Below, piece by piece: positions 9,252-18,867 of a stretch of 64,000 nucleotides of DNA. Under the pieces are notes generated by a model. It was not told where the DNA came from. It ran no database searches and worked only from the letters and a program-made list of their open reading frames with translations. The position numbers were made by a program, and so were the translations under genes. The stretch's first letter is position 1. Each line of letters starts with the position of its first letter. The stretch comes from an uncultured Clostridia bacterium (GTDB lineage: Bacteria > Bacillota > Clostridia > Christensenellales > Borkfalkiaceae), in NCBI GenBank assembly GCA_944367565.1, contig CALVWR010000001.1:1-64000 (forward strand). Reading direction: 5' to 3'.

Positions 9252-11538
9252 GCACGCCTTCTTCCCGTTTATAGCCGCACTTTTTATCGGAACATTTCAC
9301 TCCGTTTTCCGTCTTTACGAGATAGGCGCCGCATTGCGGACACTTCTCTCCGACGGGCATATCCCAGCTCATGAATTTACAATCCGGATATGCCGAACAA
9401 CCGTAGAATACCTTGCCGTAACGCGAAAGCATTTTCTTCGTAGGCTTTCCGCATACGGGGCACACCCCCGCGATCTCCGCGCGCGAAACGGTATTGCCGC
9501 AGGAAGGGCAGGAAAGATATTTCCCGAACTGTCCTTGTTTTTCCACCATCAGCTCGCCGCACTTGGGACATTTTTCCGTCGATTTCACTTCGTTGAGCGC
9601 GCGCGTATTTTTACATTTCGGATAATTGGAACAGGCGAGAAATTTTCCGTATTTCCCTTCGCGTTCCAGCATGACGCCGCCGCATTTTTCGCAGATCTGA
9701 TCGGTTGGGATCACGACCTTTTCGTTGACGGGACGGATGTTTTTACATTCCGGATAGTTGGAACAGGCGTAATAATTGCCGAATTTTCCGCTGTTTATGG
9801 TCATATACGCGCCGCACTTGTCGCACTTTACGTCGGTGAGTTTGCTCTTTTTGACCATCTTCTCGAACGGACGGTAAAAATCGGCGATGAGTTTATGCCA
9901 GTCCTTGCCGCCGTCCCCGATATCGTCGAGCGCGTTTTCCATGCGCGCCGTGAACGAAACGTTCATCACGTCGGGAAAATATTTCACGAGAAAATCGATA
10001 AGCGCATACGAAATATCGTTGGGAACGAGATATTTTCCGTCTTTTCTCACGTATTCCCGTTTTTTATCGGATAGTTTCGCCATGATCGTCGCATAGGTGG
10101 ACGGTCTGCCGATTCCTTTATCCTCCATGGTCTTGATAAGCGTCGCTTCGGTGTACCTCTGCGGCGGTTTCGTGAATTTCTGCTCGGAGGTAAGTCCCGT
10201 ACACCTGACCTTTTCCCCCTCTTCGAGAGGCGGAAGCACGGCGGCGGATTCGCTGTCTTCGTCGGATTCCTGGGTGGGCTTTCCCTCCTCGTACACCGCG
10301 GTAAATCCCTTGAACAGCAACGTCTTTCCGCTCGCTTTGAACACGTAATCACCGGCGGCGACATCGAGCTGCACGCTGTTGTATTTCGCCTCGCTCATCT
10401 GCGACGCCACAAACCGTTCGTAGATCATCTTGTAAAGGCGGTACTGATTTCTGTCAAGAGAATTTTTCAGCGATTCCGGTGTTCTCTTCAGATCGATGGG
10501 GCGGATTGCCTCATGCGCGTCCTGTGCGTCTTTTTTGGTCTTATATACGTTCGGCCTCGACGGCGCGTATTCTTCTCCGTAATGTTCCTTGATATAGGCA
10601 AGTGCATCCGCCTGCGCTTCCTTGGAAATGCGGACCGAATCCGTTCTCATATAGGTGATGAGCGCGAGATTCCCTTCGGGAGTCTCCACTCCCTCGTACA
10701 GCCGCTGCGCCACCTGCATGACCTGCGGCGCCGTAAGCGACAGCCGCGAGGACGCGTCCTGTTGCAACGTGCTGGTGATGAAGGGAGCGGGCGCGTGCGT
10801 TTTCGTGACGCTCTTTTTCAGATTCTTCACGAAGTACGCCTCGTCCTTTAACGACGCGATCACGGCGTCGGCCTCCTCCTTCGAGGCGGGTTTATATTTC
10901 TTCCCTTTCTTCTCGGAAAGCAACGCCTTGAATTTTGCGCCGTCCTTGTTTTCGAGCAGCGCTTTGATGTTCCAGTATTCCTTCGGAACAAACGCCCGGA
11001 TTTCCCGTTCCCGGTCGACGACAAGCTCCAGCGCCACGGACTGCACCCGCCCTGCCGACAGGTTGCAATTGAGACGCGTACTCGCCGCCGGGGAGATGGA
11101 ATATCCCACGATGCGGTCAAGTACCCGGCGCGCCTGCTGTGCGTCCACGAGATTTTTATCGATATCCCTCGGATTGGCAAGCGCGTTCCGCAAAGCCTTC
11201 TCGGAAATTTCGTTGAATACGATCCGGCAATATTTTTCCTTTTCCAGTTTCAGCACTTCCGCAAGATGCCAGCTGATCGCTTCGCCCTCGCGGTCCGGGT
11301 CGGTCGCAAGATAAATCTTATCTGCCTTTTTCGCCTTTTCCTGCAAGCGTTTGATGTCCTGCTTTTTGTCGGGGTTCACCACATACGTCGGTTCAAAATT
11401 ATTCGCAATGCTCACGCCCATATGATTCACGGGCAAATCGCGCACATGACCTTTCGACGCGTCTACCTTGTATTTCCCTCCCAGAAATTTCTCAATGGTC
11501 TTCGCCTTGTGCGGCGATTCTACGATAATCAACTCCAT
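9235..11538 (-). CDS. topA: DNA topoisomerase I
   Basis: A 767-residue type IA topoisomerase relaxing negative supercoils. Toprim domain begins IIVESPHKAKTIE with acidic DPDREGE near residue 80; the active-site tyrosine is Y296 in ALITYMRTDS. The C-terminus carries five zinc-ribbon-like Cys4 repeats (from about residue 585), e.g. CDKCG...CSNYPEC and CEKCG...CSNYPKC; the third and fifth are irregular. The ATG is preferred over a GTG three codons upstream because AAGGAG lies 8 nt before it. It follows dprA by 12 nt. Confidence 0.97.
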   Translation of the reverse strand: MELIIVESPHKAKTIEKFLGGKYKVDASKGHVRDLPVNHMGVSIANNFEPTYVVNPDKKQDIKRLQEKAKKADKIYLATDPDREGEAISWHLAEVLKLEKEKYCRIVFNEISEKALRNALANPRDIDKNLVDAQQARRVLDRIVGYSISPAASTRLNCNLSAGRVQSVALELVVDREREIRAFVPKEYWNIKALLENKDGAKFKALLSEKKGKKYKPASKEEADAVIASLKDEAYFVKNLKKSVTKTHAPAPFITSTLQQDASSRLSLTAPQVMQVAQRLYEGVETPEGNLALITYMRTDSVRISKEAQADALAYIKEHYGEEYAPSRPNVYKTKKDAQDAHEAIRPIDLKRTPESLKNSLDRNQYRLYKMIYERFVASQMSEAKYNSVQLDVAAGDYVFKASGKTLLFKGFTAVYEEGKPTQESDEDSESAAVLPPLEEGEKVRCTGLTSEQKFTKPPQRYTEATLIKTMEDKGIGRPSTYATIMAKLSDKKREYVRKDGKYLVPNDISYALIDFLVKYFPDVMNVSFTARMENALDDIGDGGKDWHKLIADFYRPFEKMVKKSKLTDVKCDKCGAYMTINSGKFGNYYACSNYPECKNIRPVNEKVVIPTDQICEKCGGVMLEREGKYGKFLACSNYPKCKNTRALNEVKSTEKCPKCGELMVEKQGQFGKYLSCPSCGNTVSRAEIAGVCPVCGKPTKKMLSRYGKVFYGCSAYPDCKFMSWDMPVGEKCPQCGAYLVKTENGVKCSDKKCGYKREEGVHEQKN

Positions 11539-11550
11539 AAATTTCACTCC

Positions 11551-12612
11551 TTACAAAACGCAATATACGTTTCCCGCCTGCCGGATGATCATTTTTCTGA
11601 TCTCCAGAATCCCGAGCACGGGCATCAGCTCGAACGCTCTCTTTCCCGTACGCTCCGCAATGGCGTCTATATGTATTTCACCCTCTTGCCGGATGACGTC
11701 GTAAATTTCTCTTTCTTCTTCCGTCAGCGGATCGGCAGTCGCTTTTTTTCCTTCTATTTTGTAAAAGTCGAGAATATCCTCAGGGCAGGTCGTTAAAATT
11801 GCGCCCTGGCGGATGTATTCGTTGCATCCCTCTCCCGACGGCACGTTCACGTTATACGGCAGGGCAAAAATCTGCCGCGAAAGCGCTTCGGTATACCCCG
11901 CCGTATATGCCGTTCCGCTCCTTTTGCCCGCGCTGACCACCAGCAATCCCTCGCCTAACGCGGCGATGATTCTGTTGCGAACCGGAAAGTGAAACCGTTC
12001 CGCCTTCACTTCCGGCGGGTATTCGCTGAGCACAAGTCCATTTTCCGCCGTTTCACGAAACAATGCCGCATTGCAGGCGGGATAGATATGCCGGAAGCCG
12101 CCTGCAAGCACGGAAATGATCTTTCCGCTTTGCAACGCCCCTCTGATCACGGCGGTATCCGCGCCGTCCGCAATTCCCGTGACGACGGTAAACCCCGCCT
12201 GTGTAAGCGCCGCGGCAAACTCCTCCGCTTTCGCGAGCGCCAACGGCGTGCTTCTTCTGCTCCCCACGATGGCAAACTTGCGCGTGTTCAGCAGCTTTGT
12301 GTTGCCTTTCGCGTACAGAACCAACGGCGGATACGGTACGTCCGAGAGATCTTTCGGATATTCTTCACTCTCCCTCGTGATACAGACGATGTTCTCCGCT
12401 TCCAGCGCGGCAAGCACGCTCTTCATGTATCCGGCATTGAAAAAATTGAGAATATATCGCCCGTCTTCCGCGCCCAACGTTTCCGTCGCGGTCGCTTCAA
12501 ACGACCTCCCGTCCTTTCCGTATGCCTCGTATAAACTCGCTTTCTTCCGGTATTCCAGCTCGGAAAAAGAATCCAGCCAGATCAGAAACCGTTCTTTTTT
12601 CGTGTACTTCAT
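11551..12612 (-). CDS. dprA: DNA-processing protein DprA
   Basis: A 353-residue RecA loader for incoming single-stranded DNA in natural transformation. The Rossmann-like core has IVGSRRST, VVTGIADGADTA, VLAGGFRHIYP and FPVRNRIIAALG, and a C-terminal winged-helix-like domain follows (from about residue 290). It overlaps comM in an ATGA junction, so two competence-linked genes are coupled. No DNA-uptake genes are in the window. Confidence 0.93.
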   Translation of the reverse strand: MKYTKKERFLIWLDSFSELEYRKKASLYEAYGKDGRSFEATATETLGAEDGRYILNFFNAGYMKSVLAALEAENIVCITRESEEYPKDLSDVPYPPLVLYAKGNTKLLNTRKFAIVGSRRSTPLALAKAEEFAAALTQAGFTVVTGIADGADTAVIRGALQSGKIISVLAGGFRHIYPACNAALFRETAENGLVLSEYPPEVKAERFHFPVRNRIIAALGEGLLVVSAGKRSGTAYTAGYTEALSRQIFALPYNVNVPSGEGCNEYIRQGAILTTCPEDILDFYKIEGKKATADPLTEEEREIYDVIRQEGEIHIDAIAERTGKRAFELMPVLGILEIRKMIIRQAGNVYCVL

Positions 12613-14135
12613 CCCTGTATATCCGCGCGTCGGTAGCTTACCGATTCGAGAATGTGTGAAACCTTGATCTCCCCGCTGCCTTCCATATCCGCAATCGTGC
12701 GCGCGACCTTCACGATCCTGCTCCGCGCCCGCGCCGAAAGTTTCAGCGTTTCATAAGCCCTTTTCAGCACCCTTTCGCAATCCGCCGACAAACGGCAGTA
12801 TTTTTCAAGCTGTCTTTCGCCCATGGCGGCATTGGTATAGATCCCGTCCGTCTTAAACCTTGCCCTTTGAATTTCCCGCGCCGCTTCCACGCGCTTGCGG
12901 ACCGTTTCGCTCGTCTCTTCCTTCCTTTCCGCCACCAATTCCCCGTACGATACGCCGTCCACTTCCACTTGCAGATCGATCCTGTCGAGTAAAGGTCCGG
13001 AAAGTTTCGCCCTGTAACGCGCGATCTGCGCCGGCGTGCAGGTGCACGGCTTATCTTTCGATCCGAGATTTCCGCACGGACACGGATTCATGCTTCCGCA
13101 CAGAATAAAATTTGCGGGATACGTCACGCTGGAATGAATCCGCGAAATGCTCACCACGCCGTCTTCCAGCGGCTGTCTGAGCGATTCCAGCGCCGCCCTT
13201 GCATATTCCGGCATCTCGTCCAGAAACAAGACCCCGTTATGCGCAAGACTGATTTCCCCCGGTTTTACATACTTCGTTCCTCCGCCGATGAGAGATACCG
13301 TCGTCGCCGTATGGTGCGGACACCTGAACGGTCGGAGCGTGACGATGCCTTCCTCGTCGCTGAGCGTACCCGCAACCGAATGGATGCGCGTACATTCCAG
13401 CGCTTCCTCGAACGTCAGGGACGGCATGATTGTGGGAATACACCTTGCCAGCATGGTTTTTCCCGTTCCCGGCGGACCGATAAGCAGGATGTTGTGTCCG
13501 CCGCTCACCGCGATCTCAAGCGCGCGTTTCGCCACGGCCTGTCCCTTGACAAAGCTGAGGTCCGCCGTATATTTTTTTTCATGCATCGCGCTTTGAAAAC
13601 TTCGTTTTTCGCTGACGCTTACCGGCTTTTCTCCCGAAAAATGACCGATGACGTCTTTCAGCGTAGCGCAGGCGTAAACATCCGCGTCCGCTATATAAGA
13701 GGCTTCCTTTTCATTTTCCTTCGGAATCACGAATTTTTTAAATCCCGCTTTCAGCGCGGAAATGAGTATGGGCATGATGCCGTTGATGCGGCGGATCCTT
13801 CCGTCCAGGGAAAGTTCTCCCAAAAACACATAATCTTTTGTATCTGCAACGAGTTGTTCCGTGGCTTTCAGCACCCCCACCGCGACGGCGAGATCGAAAG
13901 ACGAGCCTTCTTTTTTAATATCTGCCGGGGCGAGATTCACGGTGATTTTTCTGGACGGAAACTTCTCCCCGCTGTTTTTGATTGCGGAACGGATCCGCTC
14001 GCGCGATTCTCTCACCGCGGTATCCGCAAGGCCGACGATCTCAAATCCCGGAAGTCCGTTATTGATGTCGACTTCCGCTTCCGTCACGAAACCGTCGAGG
14101 CCGTTCAGTGCAAAACAGACAGTCTTGGCAAGCAT
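12609..14135 (-). CDS. comM: YifB/ComM-family magnesium-chelatase-like AAA+ ATPase
   Basis: A 508-residue protein: an N-terminal Lon-protease-like domain (about 1-170), then an AAA+ domain with Walker A GPPGTGKTMLA and Walker B GVLFLDEMPEY, and a C-terminal Mg-chelatase-like domain with a cysteine cluster (CNPCPCG..., in part CGSMNPCPCG). ComM is a branch-migration helicase helping recombination during transformation in other bacteria. The start is the ATG just after the membrane glycosyltransferase stop; upstream codons give no RBS and no family residues. Confidence 0.93.
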   Translation of the reverse strand: MLAKTVCFALNGLDGFVTEAEVDINNGLPGFEIVGLADTAVRESRERIRSAIKNSGEKFPSRKITVNLAPADIKKEGSSFDLAVAVGVLKATEQLVADTKDYVFLGELSLDGRIRRINGIMPILISALKAGFKKFVIPKENEKEASYIADADVYACATLKDVIGHFSGEKPVSVSEKRSFQSAMHEKKYTADLSFVKGQAVAKRALEIAVSGGHNILLIGPPGTGKTMLARCIPTIMPSLTFEEALECTRIHSVAGTLSDEEGIVTLRPFRCPHHTATTVSLIGGGTKYVKPGEISLAHNGVLFLDEMPEYARAALESLRQPLEDGVVSISRIHSSVTYPANFILCGSMNPCPCGNLGSKDKPCTCTPAQIARYRAKLSGPLLDRIDLQVEVDGVSYGELVAERKEETSETVRKRVEAAREIQRARFKTDGIYTNAAMGERQLEKYCRLSADCERVLKRAYETLKLSARARSRIVKVARTIADMEGSGEIKVSHILESVSYRRADIQG

Positions 14136-14136
14136 A

Positions 14137-16374
14137 TCACCACCGTATCGCGGCAAGATCGAGCGGATAAGAATCCAACGCGATGCCCGCATATTTGGCA
14201 TAAGCGAAAACGCCCAGTACAAGCGCAAAAGCGATCACGATCGCAAAAAGCAACGTGGATACGCCCGCTTTCTCCCCGTTGACCGAAATCACCTTGGTTT
14301 CCTGCGTCACGAATAACCGCGCCGCGAGAACGATAAAGGCATAATAGAACACCGACGGCAGCATAAAACCCGAAGCGAACTGCTGCGAGGAAAACGCGGA
14401 GAAAACCCATGTACTCACAAATGCGGCCGTCAGAACCGCGTACGGGAATGCCACCTGTTTTCTGAACGCCGCCGTTTTATATTCGCTTTTGGAAAGAAAA
14501 GCATAGACGACGTACACCGTGCTGTACAGGAAAGAAAAGAGCGCAAGCAGAGAAAGAACGGTGTTTCCGAAGAAATATTTGCTCGCCGACAGCTTCTCCG
14601 CCTGATATCCGATGAGCCATCCGAGAATGTTGGTCTTGTTATGCGCGGCATACTGCGTGGAAATTTCCGTAAACGGCGCCGCAAAAAACCGTCTGAAAAA
14701 CGCGCCTGCCGAAAGTCCCGCTTCCACAAAATACACATGATAGGAAAAAAGGAACGTCAGCGCAATCCAGATTACGGGCAGAAGAATAAACGTAAGAAGA
14801 AACGTCCCGACATACAGGTTTCTGCTGCGTGCGATTGCAGAAGCGGTGTCCTCGCCCTTTGCTCCGTCTTTTCCGGCGTTGTGTTGCGCAACCAGCGCAA
14901 GGATGAATACCGCGACCAGGGCAAGCAGGAGAAAGACTCCCTGCGTTTTGATTGAAACCGTCAGCCCGTATGCCGCGCCGGAAAGCGCAAGATATACGTA
15001 CGAACGCTGATTCCTTTTCCGCGCGTTTTGATAAAACAGCGTCATAAAATATACGGAGAGCAACGCGAAGAAGGCAAAGATCATATCCGTCGTTCCCAGC
15101 GTCGCCGCGGAAAGCGCATATCCTCCGACCGCAAACAGGAATGCCGCGGCAAATCCCGCCCACTGCGATGAAAACAGTCTCTTCGCAAAGAAATACAGCA
15201 AAACGATCGTGCCCAGCGCAAACAACGTCGGCATGAACCGCAAGCCGAAGGTGTTGCCTCCTAAGATCGCAACACCCACCGCGATCAACTGCAGTCCGAA
15301 CGCGTTCGACGTCGGTTCCGTATACCCGTTCTCCCCGCTCAGAAGATTGCGCACGCTATCGAGCACCGCGCTCTCTTTTTCCGTCAGCTTGCCCGTGTAA
15401 TCCTCCGTGCGGTACGATCCGCCGTTCACGGCGGAAAGATCGAATTTTTCCTGCTCGTCGAGCGTGGCCTTCGCGGCTTCCGCCCTGTCCCGATACAGAT
15501 CGCTTGTGATCAGCTTGCCCAGCGCCTCGTTGGTCTTTTCGTTCGGTCCTGCACAGACAATTTCCGCGGCGATCTTCCTGCCGTTTCTGTCGAGAAACAT
15601 CACTTCGTTATACTTCAGTTCGCTTTTCGTACTGAGCTGATAATAAATCCGCGGCGACGTTGTGGAAGTACTCGTCGACTGTACGAGCCGGATCCACTTC
15701 CCTACGGAATCGAACGTATTGGCAACGGTCTTTGTCCCACCGCCGAAACCGGTGGAAAAACTGCCCGTAGCGCTCGTTGCGGAACTCACCGCAACCGATA
15801 CGTTGCTTCCGGCAGAACGGTCGATACCGCCGAGATTCAGCCAGATGCCGTCCACAAGACATCCGTCCGTGATCTCTCCGTTCTCTTTATTGAGCGTCAG
15901 TTTATACACGACGGTGTCGTACATATTCTCTTCCCATTTCACCGTCTGATAAGCTGTATACGGTTCGGAAAACGTTCTGAACGAACCGAAGGACAGTATG
16001 CTCGCCGCCGCAAACAAAACACAAAGCGCAACAAGCAGCGCGCCGACCGGCGTGATCTTCTTCTTTTCTTTCTTTGCCTGAACCGCAACGCTCTCTTGTT
16101 TTTGCGCCCTGAGATTCAATCCGGCGAGAAGATCGCCGTATTTTTTCGCCACGGATTTTTCCGCACGCGCGGCAAACGCTTCGTAAAGTTTCGCCGTCTT
16201 TTCCCGATCGCCCGCAACCCGGAAATTCTTCGTTTCCAGAACAAGCGCATAATAATATCCTCTCGGCGAATCCGGAAATTCCCGCATGAGCGTTTTCGCA
16301 ATCTCGCCCGCGCCCGCGGCGTCGCCTTTCCTGTAAAGCTCGTCAAATTTTTCCTTTGCTTCTTTCAGCTGCAT
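14137..16374 (-). CDS. PMT/ArnT-like (GT39/GT83) polytopic membrane protein with TPR-like N-terminus
   Basis: A 745-residue protein: a cytoplasmic helical TPR-like region (about 1-100), TM1 (about 107-130), a long outer domain with a discoidin-like look (about 130-330), then roughly eight to ten membrane segments with the PMT pattern, e.g. GAAYGLTVSIKTQGVFLLLAL. Such enzymes move sugars from lipid carriers. Here the catalytic Asp-Glu region and the HPPLGK-type motif seem replaced (see findings), so activity is doubtful. It is the first gene of the long operon, behind its own promoter. Confidence 0.7.
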   Translation of the reverse strand: MQLKEAKEKFDELYRKGDAAGAGEIAKTLMREFPDSPRGYYYALVLETKNFRVAGDREKTAKLYEAFAARAEKSVAKKYGDLLAGLNLRAQKQESVAVQAKKEKKKITPVGALLVALCVLFAAASILSFGSFRTFSEPYTAYQTVKWEENMYDTVVYKLTLNKENGEITDGCLVDGIWLNLGGIDRSAGSNVSVAVSSATSATGSFSTGFGGGTKTVANTFDSVGKWIRLVQSTSTSTTSPRIYYQLSTKSELKYNEVMFLDRNGRKIAAEIVCAGPNEKTNEALGKLITSDLYRDRAEAAKATLDEQEKFDLSAVNGGSYRTEDYTGKLTEKESAVLDSVRNLLSGENGYTEPTSNAFGLQLIAVGVAILGGNTFGLRFMPTLFALGTIVLLYFFAKRLFSSQWAGFAAAFLFAVGGYALSAATLGTTDMIFAFFALLSVYFMTLFYQNARKRNQRSYVYLALSGAAYGLTVSIKTQGVFLLLALVAVFILALVAQHNAGKDGAKGEDTASAIARSRNLYVGTFLLTFILLPVIWIALTFLFSYHVYFVEAGLSAGAFFRRFFAAPFTEISTQYAAHNKTNILGWLIGYQAEKLSASKYFFGNTVLSLLALFSFLYSTVYVVYAFLSKSEYKTAAFRKQVAFPYAVLTAAFVSTWVFSAFSSQQFASGFMLPSVFYYAFIVLAARLFVTQETKVISVNGEKAGVSTLLFAIVIAFALVLGVFAYAKYAGIALDSYPLDLAAIRW

Positions 16375-16466
16375 CTTTCCTTTCTCTCCCGCATTTATTT
16401 CGTCCGCGTATTCCGGACGGTCCCCCTGTCTGCCGAATGCTTCTCAACAGCATAAAATCACTAAAC

Positions 16467-16495
16467 ATTATATACTATATTTTCTTGTTTGTAAA
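16467..16495 (-). promoter_or_regulatory. sigma-A promoter of the PMT-like/comM/dprA/topA operon
   Basis: TTTACA and TATAAT on the minus strand with a 17-bp spacer, about 95 bases before the start codon. The leader includes a small CGTCCG/CGGACG hairpin. The rest of 16375-16620 is AT-rich and holds no gene. Confidence 0.75.
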
Positions 16496-16570
16496 GATTA
16501 TAAACTTACAAAAGAAAATTTCAAAGCCAAAAATTTCCCGCTCCGCCTGTTTTCCGATCTTTCCGCAATG

Positions 16571-16598
16571 CGGCGGCGCAAAGAAAAATGCGCCGCCG
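16571..16598. repeat. perfect 10-bp GC-rich inverted repeat
   Basis: CGGCGGCGCA and TGCGCCGCCG around an 8-nt A-rich loop, lying after the rplS terminator. No U-tract follows on either strand. It may be a secondary terminator or mRNA-end hairpin. Confidence 0.5.
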
Positions 16599-16622
16599 GG
16601 TTTCGTGTGCCGTATGCGTATG

Positions 16623-16658
16623 AAAAAAACAGACCCGCCGTGGCGGATCTGTTTTTTT
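16623..16658 (-). terminator. rplS terminator
   Basis: Stem CAGAyCCGCC/GGCGGryCTG flanked by A7 and T7, so it can work in both directions; it begins 9 bases after the rplS stop. Confidence 0.85.
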
Positions 16659-16666
16659 CCGTTTTC

Positions 16667-17011
16667 TTATCTGATTTCCTTGATCTTAGCCGCTTTACCC
16701 GTAAGTCCTCTGAGATAATAGAGTTTAGCGCGCTTGACCTGACCTTTTCTCACGACCTGAATGTCCGTGATTTTGGGGGAATGGATGGGGAAAGTTCTTT
16801 CCACGCCGACGCCGAAAGAAATTCTTCTCACGGTGAACGTTTCACCGATTCCGCCGCCCTTCTTCGCGATGACAACGCCTTCAAAGCCCTGGATTCTTTC
16901 TCTCGAACCCTCGATGACCTTTACCGATACCTTCACAGTATCCCCGACGTTGAAAGCAGGAAGGTTTTCTTTCAGGCTTTCCTTGTCAATTGCCTCGATT
17001 ATACCTTTCAT
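16667..17011 (-). CDS. rplS: ribosomal protein bL19
   Basis: A 114-residue 50S protein at the 30S/50S interface. The family pattern [27 protein letters not shown] and the C-terminal basic [15 protein letters not shown] are clear. The ATG behind AGGAGG is chosen; the frame is open 32 codons further but without family match. Unlike the common trmD-rplS order, here it sits after yraN with its own promoter and terminator, a monocistronic unit. Confidence 0.97.
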   Translation of the reverse strand: MKGIIEAIDKESLKENLPAFNVGDTVKVSVKVIEGSRERIQGFEGVVIAKKGGGIGETFTVRRISFGVGVERTFPIHSPKITDIQVVRKGQVKRAKLYYLRGLTGKAAKIKEIR

Positions 17012-17078
17012 CAGCTTTAACCTCCTATATACCAAGCGTTCTTTGCCGAATGCAAGAGGACCGCCCGAAATCTTGTCT

Positions 17079-17107
17079 ATTTTAACACAATTGCAGCGTA
17101 AATGCAA
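17079..17107 (-). promoter_or_regulatory. rplS sigma-A promoter
   Basis: TTGCAT, 17-bp spacer, TAAAAT on the minus strand. The predicted start gives a leader of about 60 nt, which may leave room for L19 autoregulation, though no clear structure was found. Confidence 0.7.
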
Positions 17108-17113
17108 GCGTTT

Positions 17114-17479
17114 TTACGCAAAAAACGCGTCTTTTATATGATTTATGCCCTCAACGGTGACCTCGATGACGTCAAATCGGCACTCGCAATCCTCACTGTC
17201 GGTGCGCTGAAGGTATTCCCGCGCCGCAAGAACGTATCGTTTTTGCTTGTGCGCGTCCACCGCTTCCGCCGGCGTGCCGAAGGCATCGTTCCTGCGCCGT
17301 TTCACTTCGATGAACGCCAGCACGTTTCCGTCCCGCGCAACGATATCGATTTCCCCGAACCGCGCGCGGTAATTCCGCTCCAGAACGACGTATCCGTGCT
17401 TTTTCAGATATCTTACGGCTTTGTTTTCCCCTTCTCTTCCGTAAAGTTTTTTATAAAGGTTTTTCTGTGTATCGCACAC
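17114..17479 (-). CDS. yraN: YraN family (UPF0102) nuclease-fold protein
   Basis: A 121-residue Holliday-junction-resolvase-like fold protein. GREGENKAVRYLKKHGY, NYRARFGEIDIVARDG and FIEVKRR (nuclease-like D and E..K residues) mark the family; the function is unproven. The start is a GTG 8 nt after AAGGAG, inside rnhB, giving a 67-nt overlap. No other start exists before the conserved part. A small hairpin overlaps its stop. Confidence 0.9.
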   Translation of the reverse strand: MCDTQKNLYKKLYGREGENKAVRYLKKHGYVVLERNYRARFGEIDIVARDGNVLAFIEVKRRRNDAFGTPAEAVDAHKQKRYVLAAREYLQRTDSEDCECRFDVIEVTVEGINHIKDAFFA

Positions 17480-18030
17480 GGACCTGTCTCCTTGATGGCG
17501 TCGATATGCTGTTTCGTGCCGTATCCCTTATGCTTTTCAAAACCGTATCCGGGATATTGCTCCGCGTATTTGCGCATTTTGCCGTCGCGGTATACCTTGG
17601 CGACGATACTCGCCGCGCCGATGCTGTAGCTTGCCCTGTCTCCGCCGACGATGTATTCCGCAGGAAAATCAAAATGCAGATCCAGCCCGTCCACCAGCAC
17701 GACGTCGGGTCTGACGGAAAGTCCTTTCACAGCCTTTTCCATACATTTTTTTACGGCGTTGAGAATGTTGATCCTGTCGATCTCCTCTTCGGAAACTTCC
17801 GCAATGCAGAAACTCACCGCCTTGTTTTTGATTTCTTCTGCAAGTCTTTCCCTCTTTTTTTCGGAAAGTTTTTTGCTGTCATCCACGCCGTCGATCAGAT
17901 CGTCGAGCGGCATCACGACCGCACAGCATACCACCGGCCCCGCAAGCGGACCTCTGCCCACTTCGTCGACTCCGGCGATCCACCGACAGCCGTTTTCCGC
18001 GTATTTTCTTTCGTATGCAAGTTTATCCAT
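17413..18030 (-). CDS. rnhB: ribonuclease HII
   Basis: A 205-residue enzyme removing RNA from RNA-DNA hybrids and single ribonucleotides from DNA. Acidic active-site residues are seen in AGVDEVGRGPLAGPVV (D, E) and in VDGLD, with a later GDRASYSIGAASIVAKV block. It is 3 nt after rbgA, in the common rbgA-rnhB-yraN order. Confidence 0.96.
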   Translation of the reverse strand: MDKLAYERKYAENGCRWIAGVDEVGRGPLAGPVVCCAVVMPLDDLIDGVDDSKKLSEKKRERLAEEIKNKAVSFCIAEVSEEEIDRINILNAVKKCMEKAVKGLSVRPDVVLVDGLDLHFDFPAEYIVGGDRASYSIGAASIVAKVYRDGKMRKYAEQYPGYGFEKHKGYGTKQHIDAIKETGPCAIHRKTFIKNFTEEKGKTKP

Positions 18031-18033
18031 CGT

Positions 18034-18867
18034 TTATTCCAGCGCGATTTTCCCGATGCGCCCCTTGCGGAAATCGTCGATCACCGCTTTCGCGCATCTT
18101 TCGTAATCGTATTCTCCGCCTTTGAGTAAAAATCCGCGACGGCGGCACACCGCGTTATACAGCTCCGACGGTTCAACGGCAAAATCGGTTATCCCGTATT
18201 TTTCCGTCAAAAGCCGCGGCTTTTGCTGCGCAAGTTCCGTTAAAAGTTCTAATGTCAGCTCCTCAAAATCCAGAATATCGTCGTTGATCGAGCCGAGATA
18301 AGCGAGGTGTTTTGCGTACGTCTGATTTTCAAATGACGGCGGCATGGTCCCCGGCGTATCCAGAAGCTCCAGATCGCCGATCTTGATCCACTGCTTGCCT
18401 TTCGTCACCCCCGCTTTATCGCCGGTGACCGCTTTTTTTTCTCCTGCAAGCGCATTGATGATCGTCGACTTTCCCGTATTGGGAATCCCAGCCACCATGA
18501 CGCGCAATGCCTTGTTCATGCCTTTTTCTCGATTTTTCCGTCGTTTTTCTTCCAGCGCGGCAAAGATCTGCTCTTTCAGCTTCCCCACAGACCGCTTGTC
18601 AAACGCGTTTACGGCAACCGCCCGTTTCCCTTCCGCCGCAAAATGCGAAATCAGCCTGTCCGCATCCGCTTTCTCCACGAGATCGCACTTATTGAGCGCA
18701 TATACCGCGGGTTTTGCCGCAAACATCTTCCCGTGTACGGGATTCAGACACGCAAAAGCCGCGCGGCTGTCCAGAACAAGCACGACGCCGTCCACGAGCT
18801 TCAGATTTTCCTCCATCATGCGGAGCGCTTTGGTCATGTGACCCGGAAACCACTGTATCGTTTTCAT
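18034..18867 (-). CDS. rbgA: ribosome biogenesis GTPase RbgA/YlqF
   Basis: A 277-residue circularly permuted GTPase needed for late 50S assembly. Motif order is G4 (NKCD), G1 (GIPNTGKST), G2 (GVTKG) and G3 (DTPG), and the N-terminus IQWFPGHMTKA is typical. The start is the ATG in an ATGA overlap with trmD; a longer frame has no family match. Confidence 0.96.
   Translation of the reverse strand: MKTIQWFPGHMTKALRMMEENLKLVDGVVLVLDSRAAFACLNPVHGKMFAAKPAVYALNKCDLVEKADADRLISHFAAEGKRAVAVNAFDKRSVGKLKEQIFAALEEKRRKNREKGMNKALRVMVAGIPNTGKSTIINALAGEKKAVTGDKAGVTKGKQWIKIGDLELLDTPGTMPPSFENQTYAKHLAYLGSINDDILDFEELTLELLTELAQQKPRLLTEKYGITDFAVEPSELYNAVCRRRGFLLKGGEYDYERCAKAVIDDFRKGRIGKIALE

Noticed and set aside
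13134-14282. 382-codon plus-strand frame opposite comM
   Set aside because: Arg-rich composition and no recognisable motif; comM on the minus strand has Walker motifs.
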